Shown here: in pieces, positions 12,979 through 21,194 of the stretch | Layout: the number at the start of each line of letters is the position of its first letter | How positions within the stretch are numbered: position 1 is the stretch's first letter | IMG/VR virus record: IMGVR_UViG_3300043410_000080 | Coordinates: 1-23,089 of that record | Strand: one strand, 5' to 3' | DNA from: a virus | Length of the DNA stretch: 23,089 bases | The notes under the pieces: model-generated | What the model was told of the DNA's origin: nothing | Databases searched by the model: none | The model's input: the letters and a program-made list of their open reading frames with translations, nothing else | Translations under genes and position numbers: made by a program

Positions 12979-14746
12979 TGTATGCAATCGTTTCCACAAT
13001 ATCGCCAGCATTACATCCGACACTTAGAACCACAGAAGTTCCATTTGTAGCCGTATAATCCGTTCCATTCAATAAAACACCATTGACAAAGACTTGAACG
13101 TAACCTACGTTATAAGTCGCACTAAATGTCGTTTGACTAGCAGTCGCTGTAAATGATGTTCTGACATATGGAGGTTTCCAAGTTGGCACTCCACTTGCCA
13201 CAGTTAATGTATAACCTGTTGTTCCTACAGCTAATTTTGATAGAGTATTTGTTGCATTTGCATACAAAATATCGCCAGTTGTGTAAGAAGTCTGAGCAGT
13301 TCCACCATTAATCGCAGGCAAAGCCGTTCCAGAATAAGTAATCGCTAAAGTTCCACTTGTCGTAATTGGACTGCCTGAAATACTTAGAAAACTCGGTACA
13401 GTCGCAGCTACAGAAGTTACTGTTCCACCTGTTCCAGTCGCATTAATGGTTATTGCAGCCGAGCCGTTATAAGTTGTTCCTGTGCTAAAACTGACACCAG
13501 TTCCAGCAGTTAAACTAAATAAATTACTACCTAAAGCAACACCTGAAATGGTGCTATTGGTTAATTGACTGTTTCCAATGCCTGATAATGTGCCACCAAG
13601 CGTTAAAGAGCCACTAGAAGTAACTGTTCCTGTTAAGGTAATACCATTGACGCTTCCTGTTCCTGAAACGCTTGTAACGCTTCCTTTATTATTAAATGTG
13701 TTCCAGTCGGTGCTAGACAAGTATCCATTACTTGATGCACTAGCTTGCGAAATGCTAACTGTCGGTGTATATCCTGACGTTACAGAAATAGGAGATGTTC
13801 CTGACACAGACGTTACATAGTTTAATGATGGAATATCGGCAGAAACTAAAGCTCTAAATGTAGGAGTTGCAGCACTACCTGTTGATGGCCCAGCAAACAC
13901 AGTATTTGCCGTTTGTGTAGTCAAAGTTCCTGTTAAAGTTCCACTTGTTGTAACTGGTGAACCTGATACAGAAAATATAGATGGTAAAGATAATGCTACG
14001 CTAGTTACAGATCCACTACCTTTATTGTTAAACGTATTCCAATCTGTAGAGCTTAAATAGCCATTTGTTGTTGCAGAAGATTGCGTAATGCTAATATTCG
14101 GAGTTGTGCCACCACTTGAAGATATTGGTGCTGTTCCTGTAACCGATGTAATTGTTCCACCAGAACCAGTTGCACTTAATGTGCCACCAACAAATGAAAC
14201 TCCTAATCCAATCGTTACATTAGAGAATCCACCAGCACCATTACCATAAAGTATGCTTGTGCCACTTGTAGCAGGTGCGTAATCCGTTCCTGATACGGCA
14301 GCAGATATGGCAGTTCCATTTCCTTTTAAAAGTCCTGTAATCGTTGTTTTCATCGTTACAGTTGCATTGCTTGTGCCATTGACTACAGTACCAGCAAAAC
14401 CATTTGCAGAGCTTATCAAGACTGGTAAAGAATAATCTACACCTGAAGTTGCAGCAGACAACGCTGTTCCATCGCCTTTTACAAGTCCTGTTACCGTTGT
14501 CGATAAAGTAACGTCAGCATTGGTCGGTGTATAAACAATATTGCCTGCAAATCCGTTTGCCGACAGGATATTAACTGTTTGTAGATATTGTTGCTGAATC
14601 TGCGTTAGATTTAATGGAGGTGTTTGATCTCCACCTGTTCGTTGGTACAATTGCACCAAAAACATTAGCCAGGGAACAGTTAAATTTCCATTGGGATCAG
14701 TAATTGGAATATTAAGAACAGGAAGATTAGATGCAAGATTAGCCAT
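12971..14746 (-). CDS. Repetitive tail fibre / needle at the gp26 position, 591 residues
   Basis: The N-terminal ~60 residues (including ITDPNGNLTVPWLMFLVQLY) are a short docking-like segment found in other podovirus fibres. The rest is a Gly/Ser/Thr-rich repetitive beta protein: two 44-residue repeats (62-105 and 113-156), two copies of a ~50-residue unit around STDWNTFNNKG (200-250 and 312-360), two PSI/FxSxSGSPxTTSGTL units (253-272 and 450-467), and a final domain (530-591; VQVFVNGVLLNG) shared with the 792-residue spike. In P22 this position holds the 233-residue coiled-coil needle gp26 that plugs the portal. No coiled coil is seen here, so this may be a fibrous plug or a central fibre. 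It starts in a TAATG overlap with the gp10-like gene. Confidence 0.7.
   Translation of the reverse strand: MANLASNLPVLNIPITDPNGNLTVPWLMFLVQLYQRTGGDQTPPLNLTQIQQQYLQTVNILSANGFAGNIVYTPTNADVTLSTTVTGLVKGDGTALSAATSGVDYSLPVLISSANGFAGTVVNGTSNATVTMKTTITGLLKGNGTAISAAVSGTDYAPATSGTSILYGNGAGGFSNVTIGLGVSFVGGTLSATGSGGTITSVTGTAPISSSGGTTPNISITQSSATTNGYLSSTDWNTFNNKGSGSVTSVALSLPSIFSVSGSPVTTSGTLTGTLTTQTANTVFAGPSTGSAATPTFRALVSADIPSLNYVTSVSGTSPISVTSGYTPTVSISQASASSNGYLSSTDWNTFNNKGSVTSVSGTGSVNGITLTGTVTSSGSLTLGGTLSGIGNSQLTNSTISGVALGSNLFSLTAGTGVSFSTGTTYNGSAAITINATGTGGTVTSVAATVPSFLSISGSPITTSGTLAITYSGTALPAINGGTAQTSYTTGDILYANATNTLSKLAVGTTGYTLTVASGVPTWKPPYVRTSFTATASQTTFSATYNVGYVQVFVNGVLLNGTDYTATNGTSVVLSVGCNAGDIVETIAYNV
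13667..14149 (-). repeat. Two diverged ~50-codon repeats (STDWNTFNNKG unit)
   Basis: Copies lie at 13997-14149 and 13667-13813 inside the 591-residue fibre gene. Both encode a TSVxGTxPIS...TTPxxSIxQ unit followed by NGYLSSTDWNTFNNKGS. The 16-residue core is identical in protein, yet many codons differ at the third position, so the duplication is old and the protein is under constraint. This unit is widespread in phage fibres. Confidence 0.8.
14279..14563 (-). repeat. Two tandem 44-codon repeats (SANGFAG...TTxTGLxKGxGTAxSAA)
   Basis: Copies lie at 14432-14563 and 14279-14410, a 51-codon period. Each starts SANGFAG and ends with TGLL/VKGN/DGTAI/LSAAxSGxDY. They build part of the beta shaft of the 591-residue fibre. 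Amino-acid identity is moderate and DNA identity is low. Confidence 0.8.
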
Positions 14747-16167
14747 TATTCGTGATTAGGTAATGCATCCACAAAAGCTCCTGACAATGCTGTTTTAGTC
14801 GGAGAACTCCAAAACAGTTCAAATACTCGATCTCTTGCCATTCCTAAACGATTCCATTGCATACTTGTTAGATATTCACCTTCTTTACCTAAACTTTGCA
14901 TGACTGGATTGCTGTATGTTTTGCCTCTGTCATCTGACCATTGCAAACTGACATCAACAGATTGATTATTACTGCCGTTCCCTGATTCCATTTCAGAAAT
15001 AAAACTACGATAACGCACACGATTTGAATTATCATCTTCCATGTGAAAGAAACTACGAATTCGTGTGATAGGTTGTCCATTATCGGTGTAATTGTCTTGG
15101 TCAATTGTATATAAATTACCATTTTCCCAATCACCAACAACTAATTTTTTGTAGGCAAACGCAAAGCAATTTGAACGATGACGATTTAAATTTCCATCAT
15201 TATCTACCCAATTCCATTCGTTCCATTGATTGTTAGATAAGTCATATACCCATGTCTTATTAGCCGTTGGGAATGTAACTACATAAAAGAAATGTCCGTT
15301 TAATTCATAGGTATAACCAATGGCATCGGACAATGTTGAATAACTTTGCAACTCATTATTAATTGCAAATGTTGAAATTTGTTGTGCAGAAAAATTAGCA
15401 GTCTTACAAATAAATGCTTGACCTTGTGGAGATTGTGCTACCCAATACAATTCACCATCCATTTGTGCTATGGAATTAGTTGCTGCACATCCGTATTGAA
15501 TAAACGAACCTGGCAATCTTCCAAATGGAAATGTCGTATTGCCTTGATTAAACCATACTTCCGTTGTAATTTGACCAAATAAGTATATATATCGTCTTGT
15601 AATACCAATACCGACTAATGAATCTGCAAATCCTGTAGTCGATGCATAATCAATCGGATCAAATATCGTTGTATTTGGCAACGAAATATACCATTCTCGT
15701 GTGCCAATATAGTTCAATACAAAGTATCCATCAACATAATTAACTTGATTTCCACCATAAAAACCAGCTTGATTAATCTTGGCAAAGGCATTAGTCGCTA
15801 AATGAATAGTCCATCCATTGTTTAACGTGCCATCTACTAAAATTAAATCAACGGTATTATCTACCATTGAAACTGGCCCAGCGTAGGATGTAATTGTTCC
15901 TATAACGGTACAAACAAATGAACTGCTAATGGCATAAACAATATTGCCACACACACCATATAGTTGATTATTGCTTGCAGAATATAATCCTCTCCACGAA
16001 ATAGCAGGCACGTTACTTTTTAAAGTTAAGCCTGGTGTTGGATAGTGCGTAAATGGAAATACGCTACCTTGTGGATTAGCCTCTAAATAAAGATTAACAC
16101 ATCGTTGTGCAGATGCAATAACACTTCTTGCTTGATAAGCACCAATAGTTAGAGCTGATTTTGCCAT
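14746..16167 (-). CDS. Packaged-DNA stabilisation (head-closure) protein, gp10-like
   Basis: A 473-residue protein, almost exactly the length of P22 gp10 (472), in the same place between gp4-like and needle-position genes. The N-terminus (SVIASAQRCVNLYLEANPQG) and the beta-propeller-like series of strands (GRLPGSFIQYGCAATNS; ELYWVAQSPQGQAF; KTWVYDLSNNQWNEW) are typical of the Phage_stabilise family. Six copies would form the head-closure ring below the portal and gp4, holding packaged DNA until the needle or fibre plugs the tube. It starts in a TAATG overlap with the gp4-like gene and ends in another with the fibre gene. Confidence 0.85.
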   Translation of the reverse strand: MAKSALTIGAYQARSVIASAQRCVNLYLEANPQGSVFPFTHYPTPGLTLKSNVPAISWRGLYSASNNQLYGVCGNIVYAISSSFVCTVIGTITSYAGPVSMVDNTVDLILVDGTLNNGWTIHLATNAFAKINQAGFYGGNQVNYVDGYFVLNYIGTREWYISLPNTTIFDPIDYASTTGFADSLVGIGITRRYIYLFGQITTEVWFNQGNTTFPFGRLPGSFIQYGCAATNSIAQMDGELYWVAQSPQGQAFICKTANFSAQQISTFAINNELQSYSTLSDAIGYTYELNGHFFYVVTFPTANKTWVYDLSNNQWNEWNWVDNDGNLNRHRSNCFAFAYKKLVVGDWENGNLYTIDQDNYTDNGQPITRIRSFFHMEDDNSNRVRYRSFISEMESGNGSNNQSVDVSLQWSDDRGKTYSNPVMQSLGKEGEYLTSMQWNRLGMARDRVFELFWSSPTKTALSGAFVDALPNHE

Positions 16168-16910
16168 TATCCAGCACTTCCAACGTAGAAATCTCCATAG
16201 ATATTGTATGCTCCAGACTTGCCACGCAAAGCTATAGGCATATGCAACAATGGAATTTGTGAATTGACTTCTTCGATAGCTCGCATACTTGCTTCAGCAT
16301 ACTTTGTAATCTTTGGATTCTCTGGCATACCATAAATAGTCAATATTCTATCTGCTAGATTCCATTGCAATGCATCCAAGTATTCAGGAGGTAAAATGAT
16401 TTGATCACTTAAATTTTGAAATGCTTGCAGTTGTACCATAATGGTAACGAAAATTTGATACTGATTATTCGGAACTGGCCATACATAAATGTTTCCAATT
16501 GGGAATGTTGTATCGTAATAAATGTATTGAGGAAATGCATTAAGATTTTTAATCGAAATACGATCATAGTCTTCTTGTGCTCTCAATACTTGTAATGGAT
16601 AATCCACAGGTAAAACAGAACCACCTTGCATACGAATGTAAGCAGATTCTATTTTTACAGGTCGTGTAATATTAAATTGTTGTCCAGTACCAATTGTGTA
16701 CGATACTGCACCAGTCGCTTGTAAGCCTATTGTTTCTAAGTTATACACCATGTAACGTCTGCGTTGCCATTGAGCAAGCATCATGTTTAGCATATTAAAA
16801 CAATCATTGATATCTTCAGATAATGCAGTCTGTCCAACACCTATCACGTTTGCCGTTTTAAGTGCTAAAGTAATAATATCTCTAGGAGTTGTCGGCAATG
16901 GTTGGCTCAT
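16167..16910 (-). CDS. Tail accessory factor, P22 gp4-like
   Basis: The start is set at the ATG at 16910 behind a good AAGGA site, giving 247 residues; an 18-codon upstream extension would run through the hairpin at 16932-16955 and has no ribosome site. The protein is mostly helical at the N-terminus (TPRDIITLALKTANVIG; INDCFNMLNMMLAQWQRRR), has a central beta region ending in IYVWPVPNNQYQIFVTI, and the motif IILPPEYLDALQWNLADRI, all typical of P22_Tail-4 proteins, which assemble as a 12-mer on the portal. It is longer than P22 gp4 (166 residues) because of the central insert. It ends in a TAATG overlap with the gp10-like gene. Confidence 0.8.
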   Translation of the reverse strand: MSQPLPTTPRDIITLALKTANVIGVGQTALSEDINDCFNMLNMMLAQWQRRRYMVYNLETIGLQATGAVSYTIGTGQQFNITRPVKIESAYIRMQGGSVLPVDYPLQVLRAQEDYDRISIKNLNAFPQYIYYDTTFPIGNIYVWPVPNNQYQIFVTIMVQLQAFQNLSDQIILPPEYLDALQWNLADRILTIYGMPENPKITKYAEASMRAIEEVNSQIPLLHMPIALRGKSGAYNIYGDFYVGSAG

Positions 16911-16931
16911 ATCTATCCTTAATCTAAAGAA

Positions 16932-16955
16932 TGGACTCCCAATTAAGAGAGTCCA
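16932..16955 (-). terminator. Hairpin terminator or attenuator after the coat gene
   Basis: On the minus strand the RNA folds as TGGACTCTC, a TTAATT loop, then GGGAGTCCA (nine pairs including one G-U), followed by TTCTTTAGATT. It lies 22 bases after the coat stop and before the gp4-like ribosome site. The weak U tract suggests partial termination, letting some transcripts continue to the tail genes while enriching coat mRNA. On the plus strand the downstream bases are not T-rich. Confidence 0.6.
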
Positions 16956-16976
16956 CCAATACATCTACAACGCAAA

Positions 16977-18179
16977 TTAAACTACGTCAGCTACTACGCA
17001 AGCCCATTCAGGTTTGATTGCAGCGTAACCGTATAGAATATCCATACGAGTAATCAAGCTATCTGACATAACGTCATATGCTTCAATCATACGCAATGAG
17101 ATTCCATCAAAGTTAGCACGAGCAGCTTGTACCACACCAGCAGTAGGCATTTCTAAGTCAGCAGTTGCTAAAGTAAATGCTTCTGGGAAGTATGCCAAGT
17201 TTTGACGATACTGTGAACCAGCAGGCATTACTAAGCTAATTGCAGCAGAGTTAGCTGGAGATGCAGTTACAGTATTAAACGCAGCAGGAGCTGGAGTAAT
17301 CGCTGGGTAAATTGGAATAGAAGTTGCACCAGATGCTACATCAGCAGTTACAACGAACTGACGGAGTGTACCTTGTGATAAACCAGTTAAACGGTTAATC
17401 GCATATACACCAGCAATAGTAATCACATCACCAGCTTTTAATGTACCAGTAATTGCGTTAGTTACTAAAGTTGTACCTGTTTGTGAACCACCATTAACAG
17501 TACCAGCAGTAAATGTACCAACAGTATGAACTAGAGTTGTCTGGTCATACATCCAATCAAAACCTAAAGTATCACGAGAAATAATACCTGTTTCATACTG
17601 GTCAGAAATCTTAACTTGTGGGTTAAATAAACCAGCCAATGAACTAATAGTACGAGATTGTGTTACTGGATCAAGAATAATTTTACGATCCATTCTTGGC
17701 GATAAGTTTTGGTCAAGTGCTGCACCAGCTTGTAGCCATTGAGTAGCAGTTGGACTAGACAATGTTGAACCACTTAGGTTTGCAACTAAGTTTGCTGAAG
17801 TATTAACTACGTTCATCAAGTCAGCAGCAACGTAAGCAGCTAAACGGTTAACAGCAGGAGCTAAAATACGTTCGCTGAAGTCATCCAATTGCATAGTTTT
17901 CTCAGCAGTACCGAAAGATACAGGTACGTTTGCTTGAGTAGCTACGGTTAAAGTTGTGTTTTGTTCGTTAGTACCTTGTGGAGTAATAGCTGGCCCAGTA
18001 GAAACCGTGTAATCGTTAGGTAAACGAACACGCAATGTTGAACCGATTTTAGCTCCAGTACGAGCAAACTGATCGTCATATTGACGGCTTACTGTGCGTA
18101 AAAACGCATTAGTTTGAGTAAACAGACGCACGGCTTCGTTCGTGATCTGGTTAATCGTTAATAAAGAATTCGTAGTCAT
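16977..18179 (-). CDS. Major capsid (coat) protein, P22 gp5-like
   Basis: The ATG at 18179 has an ideal GGAGAG site six bases upstream; an ATG four codons earlier lies on top of that site, so the 400-residue product is preferred. The sequence has features of P22-type HK97-fold coat proteins: an N-terminal helix (ITNEAVRLFTQTNAFLRTVS), a spine region with PVSFGTAEKTMQLDDFSERI and LAPAVNRLAAYVAADLMNVV, and an inserted Gly/Thr/Val-rich beta region (about 220-320, LKAGDVITIAGVYAINRLTG) where P22 coat has its I-domain. P22 gp5 has 430 residues. About 18 of 20 arginines use CGT, unlike the AGA-rich spike genes, consistent with very high expression. Hairpins flank the gene on both sides. Confidence 0.88.
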   Translation of the reverse strand: MTTNSLLTINQITNEAVRLFTQTNAFLRTVSRQYDDQFARTGAKIGSTLRVRLPNDYTVSTGPAITPQGTNEQNTTLTVATQANVPVSFGTAEKTMQLDDFSERILAPAVNRLAAYVAADLMNVVNTSANLVANLSGSTLSSPTATQWLQAGAALDQNLSPRMDRKIILDPVTQSRTISSLAGLFNPQVKISDQYETGIISRDTLGFDWMYDQTTLVHTVGTFTAGTVNGGSQTGTTLVTNAITGTLKAGDVITIAGVYAINRLTGLSQGTLRQFVVTADVASGATSIPIYPAITPAPAAFNTVTASPANSAAISLVMPAGSQYRQNLAYFPEAFTLATADLEMPTAGVVQAARANFDGISLRMIEAYDVMSDSLITRMDILYGYAAIKPEWACVVADVV

Positions 18180-18280
18180 TTGACTCTCCATTTAAATTGA
18201 AAAAAAGGAAATACTCACTTTTCGTCTTGGCTAGAGAGAAACAATTTACGCCTGTTACAATGATTAACGGTTCATTTCGA

Positions 18281-18308
18281 CCTATAAATTGATTGTAAAT
18301 CCTATCAA
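18281..18308 (-). promoter_or_regulatory. Candidate sigma-70-like promoter for the coat gene
   Basis: On the minus strand TTGATA (18303-18308; one mismatch to consensus -35) is followed after 16 bases by TATAGG (18281-18286; four of six to -10). It sits in the 155-base gap before the coat gene, overlapping the hairpin at 18295-18330. Transcription would start about 90 bases before the coat ATG. In AT-rich DNA such matches can arise by chance. Confidence 0.3.
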
Positions 18309-18330
18309 AAATAATTTCAATAGGATTTAC
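18295..18330 (-). other. Strong hairpin between scaffold and coat genes
   Basis: A perfect 11-base inverted repeat (GTAAATCCTAT at 18295-18305, ATAGGATTTAC at 18320-18330) can extend inward to about 16 pairs with a four-base loop. It begins four bases after the scaffold stop region. On the minus strand no clear U run follows (AATCAATTTA), so it is not a standard terminator; an RNA-stability or processing element is the better guess. It could separate scaffold and coat messages. Confidence 0.6.
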
Positions 18331-18334
18331 TTAT

Positions 18335-19039
18335 TTAGCGTCTTTTTCTTGCGTTTGCAGCTCTCCAACGAATCCATGCCTCAGAATCCGATGGATCAGG
18401 TTCAACAGTTCCTAAAGCTCTGCTTGAACCACCTTCTACATCACCAACAGGAGCTGGAGCATTTGACTTCTGTTTTCCAAGTTCCTTCGTTGCTTTTGAT
18501 GATAATTTAGTCAACTCAACTCCCATTTGTAATGGACTTAAATTAGCTATTCTTATTGCCTCATTGATGTTTTCAGACTTACCTAAAAATGTAATGACTT
18601 TCTCAGGACTTGGAATTGCAGCTAAAGCCTGCAAGAATTCCTGACCACCGACACCAGCTAATTGTAAGTTTGTTACGGATTTATCGTAAACATCACCGAA
18701 TTCTTCCTTAGCTTTTTGCTCAATTTCTGTCATTTTAGCCACAAAAGATTGTTGTTGAACTTGTTGCTCTGCTATTTGTTTAGCATAAGTCATTGCTAGT
18801 TCTTGAATATTCTCTTGAGGTTGAGCATACGTTTGCTCTGGTTGCTGTTGTGCTCTAGCTTGTAATTCCTCTAGCTTTTGCTTGGCAGCGTTCTTTTCGG
18901 CAGCAAGTTCGCCCATTCTACGTCTTGCCCAGTCAGGCAGTTCGTTGTATGAGTTCTCTTGTTTTGGTTCTTCTTTAGGTGTTTCTATTGGTTCTTGGTT
19001 TAATTCAGCGTCTATTTGCGTTGTAGCTGTATCTTCCAT
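18335..19039 (-). CDS. Scaffolding protein
   Basis: A 234-residue highly charged helical protein between the portal and coat genes, the place of scaffold in P22 (gp8, 303 residues). The N-terminus is acidic and Pro-rich (QEPIETPKEEPKQE), residues 36-80 form a probable coiled coil (RRMGELAAEKNAAKQKLEEL), a Gln-rich middle follows, and the C-terminus ends in a basic WRAANARKRR that suits the known coat-binding basic tail of P22 scaffold. It would direct procapsid assembly and then exit. It starts in a TAATG overlap with the portal gene behind a GGAG site. Identity rests on position and composition, since scaffolds diverge quickly. Confidence 0.8.
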   Translation of the reverse strand: MEDTATTQIDAELNQEPIETPKEEPKQENSYNELPDWARRRMGELAAEKNAAKQKLEELQARAQQQPEQTYAQPQENIQELAMTYAKQIAEQQVQQQSFVAKMTEIEQKAKEEFGDVYDKSVTNLQLAGVGGQEFLQALAAIPSPEKVITFLGKSENINEAIRIANLSPLQMGVELTKLSSKATKELGKQKSNAPAPVGDVEGGSSRALGTVEPDPSDSEAWIRWRAANARKRR

Positions 19040-21186
19040 TATTGCTCCTGTTGTAAGTTGGGTAAATATTGACTAATAACCTGTGATGGATCGAAATTGG
19101 TATGCTCGTATTCCTTCGCAGGATCTTCTTCGTTCTCAATCTCCGTAACGGTTTTGTCGGTAATTTGATTGAGTTGTGTTGGACTTAACTGTCCAATTAA
19201 TGCTTTCATGCGATCTGTTTCTGCCTTAAATGCAGCGATTACGTCTTGACGTTCATTCTCGTAACGTAATGCTAAATGGTTCAATGCATCTACGTCAGCA
19301 CGTTGTTTCTCAATAGCAATGTATTGTTGTTTCTCATTTAATTGTTCTGTTAATTGCTGAATGACTAATTGTTGCTGTTGTAACTGTTGCATCATGGCAT
19401 TTTCTTGTTCAGATGGTCCAGTTCCTAAGATGTTTGGAGGTATCCAGTTACGCATACGCTCTTGCAACTTGTCAGCACCAGGAAAGTCTGCACTTCCCAT
19501 ATATAAATCACCAATAACTTGCGATAAAGCTGGTTGAGCAGTTAATAACTTAGTCATTGCATCAAACGCTTCTTCACGCTTTGTATCGTAACTTGGGCCA
19601 CATTCTGCAACTACGTCATACTTACCAACATTAGGATTGAAAATAGTCTTAACCTTAGCTTCTTCTTCAATCTCGTTTTGCATAATAGCTTGTTTAGCTT
19701 GTGGATCAATCATAATTTGATCTTCAGAACCGTCTTCACCTAAGATTCTAACAATACGTTTCGTGTCATATATCTTAGGAATCAAGTCAATAATAATCTT
19801 ACCTACAAACTGAATCGTATTTGCTTGTGCATCTTGGAAATGGAATGTTGCACGATTACCTTGATTAACACGCTTATCAATGGAAACACCTGACAACTCT
19901 TGGCTTTGCTCACCAAACGTCTGTTCGTATTGACCAGATGTCATCATCATTTCCATATTGGCAGCTTGCATACCTTCCATATATACAGGAGCACCCATTG
20001 GAGCTGGTGCTTTCTGTGGAGCTGGTACTGGATTGCCTTGTTCATCCATATGGTTGTATGGCAGATAAGCATGATTTTCTACGTTAGCAGTTGCCCAATA
20101 GTTTTCTAATCCTTCGATAGCTTCTACAGGTGCAACATACGGACTCTTAGATTGCAATGCACCATATTCAAGTGCAGCACTAGCATTATAGTTATATGCA
20201 CGTTGAGCATCTTTCATATAACGCACAATACCTTTTCGGTCTAGTCGTTGCTCGATAATGACTTCTTCTCCTACTTGTCTAGCAATAGGAATGTAACTGC
20301 CAGGCCATATGCCTTTCTCCAAGACTTCTTGTCCACCGATTAAATACTTACGGATAACGTGCTTGTCAATCCTACGTCTGTCAATGCCTTCGCCACCTTG
20401 ACGAATAATCTCATTAAACAACTTGCGTTCTTCAACAGTAATGTCTGACTCACGCATAAACCTTGTAGATCCATCGTCATTCGTAATGGAATATAACCAT
20501 TCTTTACGAGTTTCTTTCTCAAAATATGTTGCTAGTCTTACTACGTCTTTAGTAATCCACATCTGATTGCCACTTGGACTTGTCGCAGGAAGTCTGACAT
20601 TCGGATACTTTTTCTCAAAATCTCGTCTTGGCATATCTTCATAGATAAACGCAAATCTAGCATCTGAACCATCACGCTTCTTGATATGAGGATCGAGATA
20701 AACCGACATAGCATCTGGAATCTCTTTAATAAAAATTTCTTGGTCAAATGTAGAATCGTCTGCGTATTTGGTAATGACTTGAACATATCCAATACCACCA
20801 CCAACTTGTTGTTCTGACGCAATATCATATGCAACTTTAGCATTTGACTTGTATTCGATATGACGGATTAAACCTTCATAGATTTGTGCAGCTTCATAAC
20901 TTGCTTCGCCATTTGTCGGATGAACTTGAATACTTGGCTTGTTTTCCTTCATCTGATTAACAATCATTAACCAATGTGTATGTACCTTATTAATAGTAAT
21001 CATTGGTTGCGTAGCCATGTGCCTTCTGGCTTTTACTGACGGCTCCCATTGATCCTGATTGTCCGAGTCAGCAAATAGAAAACGCATATCCTCTCTAAAG
21101 CGTTGACGAGTTGTTTGTTCCCAGTCTAAACAAGCCTTAAAGTTTTCGTGAGCTCGTTCGATAATGTCTTTTTCTCTATCTGCCAT
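19039..21186 (-). CDS. Portal protein, P22 gp1-like
   Basis: The ATG at 21186 has an AGGAGAG site three bases away; six upstream codons with a TTG start are not needed. The 715-residue product is near the length of P22 portal (725). Features of that family include an N-terminal helical region with WEPSVKARRHMATQPMITIN and HTHWLMIVNQMKENKPSIQV, a clip/stem region with QVGGGIGYVQVI, and IPIARQVGEEVIIEQRLDRKG in the middle. The C-terminal ~120 residues are Gln-rich coiled coil (about 598-665), corresponding to the P22 portal barrel. Twelve copies would form the DNA entry ring that terminase docks on. It starts nine bases after the terminase stop. Confidence 0.9.
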   Translation of the reverse strand: MADREKDIIERAHENFKACLDWEQTTRQRFREDMRFLFADSDNQDQWEPSVKARRHMATQPMITINKVHTHWLMIVNQMKENKPSIQVHPTNGEASYEAAQIYEGLIRHIEYKSNAKVAYDIASEQQVGGGIGYVQVITKYADDSTFDQEIFIKEIPDAMSVYLDPHIKKRDGSDARFAFIYEDMPRRDFEKKYPNVRLPATSPSGNQMWITKDVVRLATYFEKETRKEWLYSITNDDGSTRFMRESDITVEERKLFNEIIRQGGEGIDRRRIDKHVIRKYLIGGQEVLEKGIWPGSYIPIARQVGEEVIIEQRLDRKGIVRYMKDAQRAYNYNASAALEYGALQSKSPYVAPVEAIEGLENYWATANVENHAYLPYNHMDEQGNPVPAPQKAPAPMGAPVYMEGMQAANMEMMMTSGQYEQTFGEQSQELSGVSIDKRVNQGNRATFHFQDAQANTIQFVGKIIIDLIPKIYDTKRIVRILGEDGSEDQIMIDPQAKQAIMQNEIEEEAKVKTIFNPNVGKYDVVAECGPSYDTKREEAFDAMTKLLTAQPALSQVIGDLYMGSADFPGADKLQERMRNWIPPNILGTGPSEQENAMMQQLQQQQLVIQQLTEQLNEKQQYIAIEKQRADVDALNHLALRYENERQDVIAAFKAETDRMKALIGQLSPTQLNQITDKTVTEIENEEDPAKEYEHTNFDPSQVISQYLPNLQQEQ

Positions 21187-21194
21187 ATTCTCTC

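Noticed and set aside
12979-13023. GTG-started N-terminal extension of the GNAT-like protein
   Set aside because: It would force a 53-base overlap in an operon where overlaps are 4-17 bases, and the extra residues do not resemble the start of a GNAT fold. The weak ribosome site of the internal ATG leaves some doubt.
16911-16964. N-terminal extension of the gp4-like protein by 18 codons
   Set aside because: It would be translated through the terminator-like hairpin and lacks a ribosome site, whereas the internal ATG has AAGGA at good spacing.
18180-18191. Four-codon upstream start for the coat protein
   Set aside because: This ATG lies within the GGAGAG ribosome site of the downstream ATG and has no site of its own.
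20541-20843. Minus-strand 100-codon frame inside the portal gene
   Set aside because: Out-of-frame shadow; the portal frame is uninterrupted and shows family motifs through this part.
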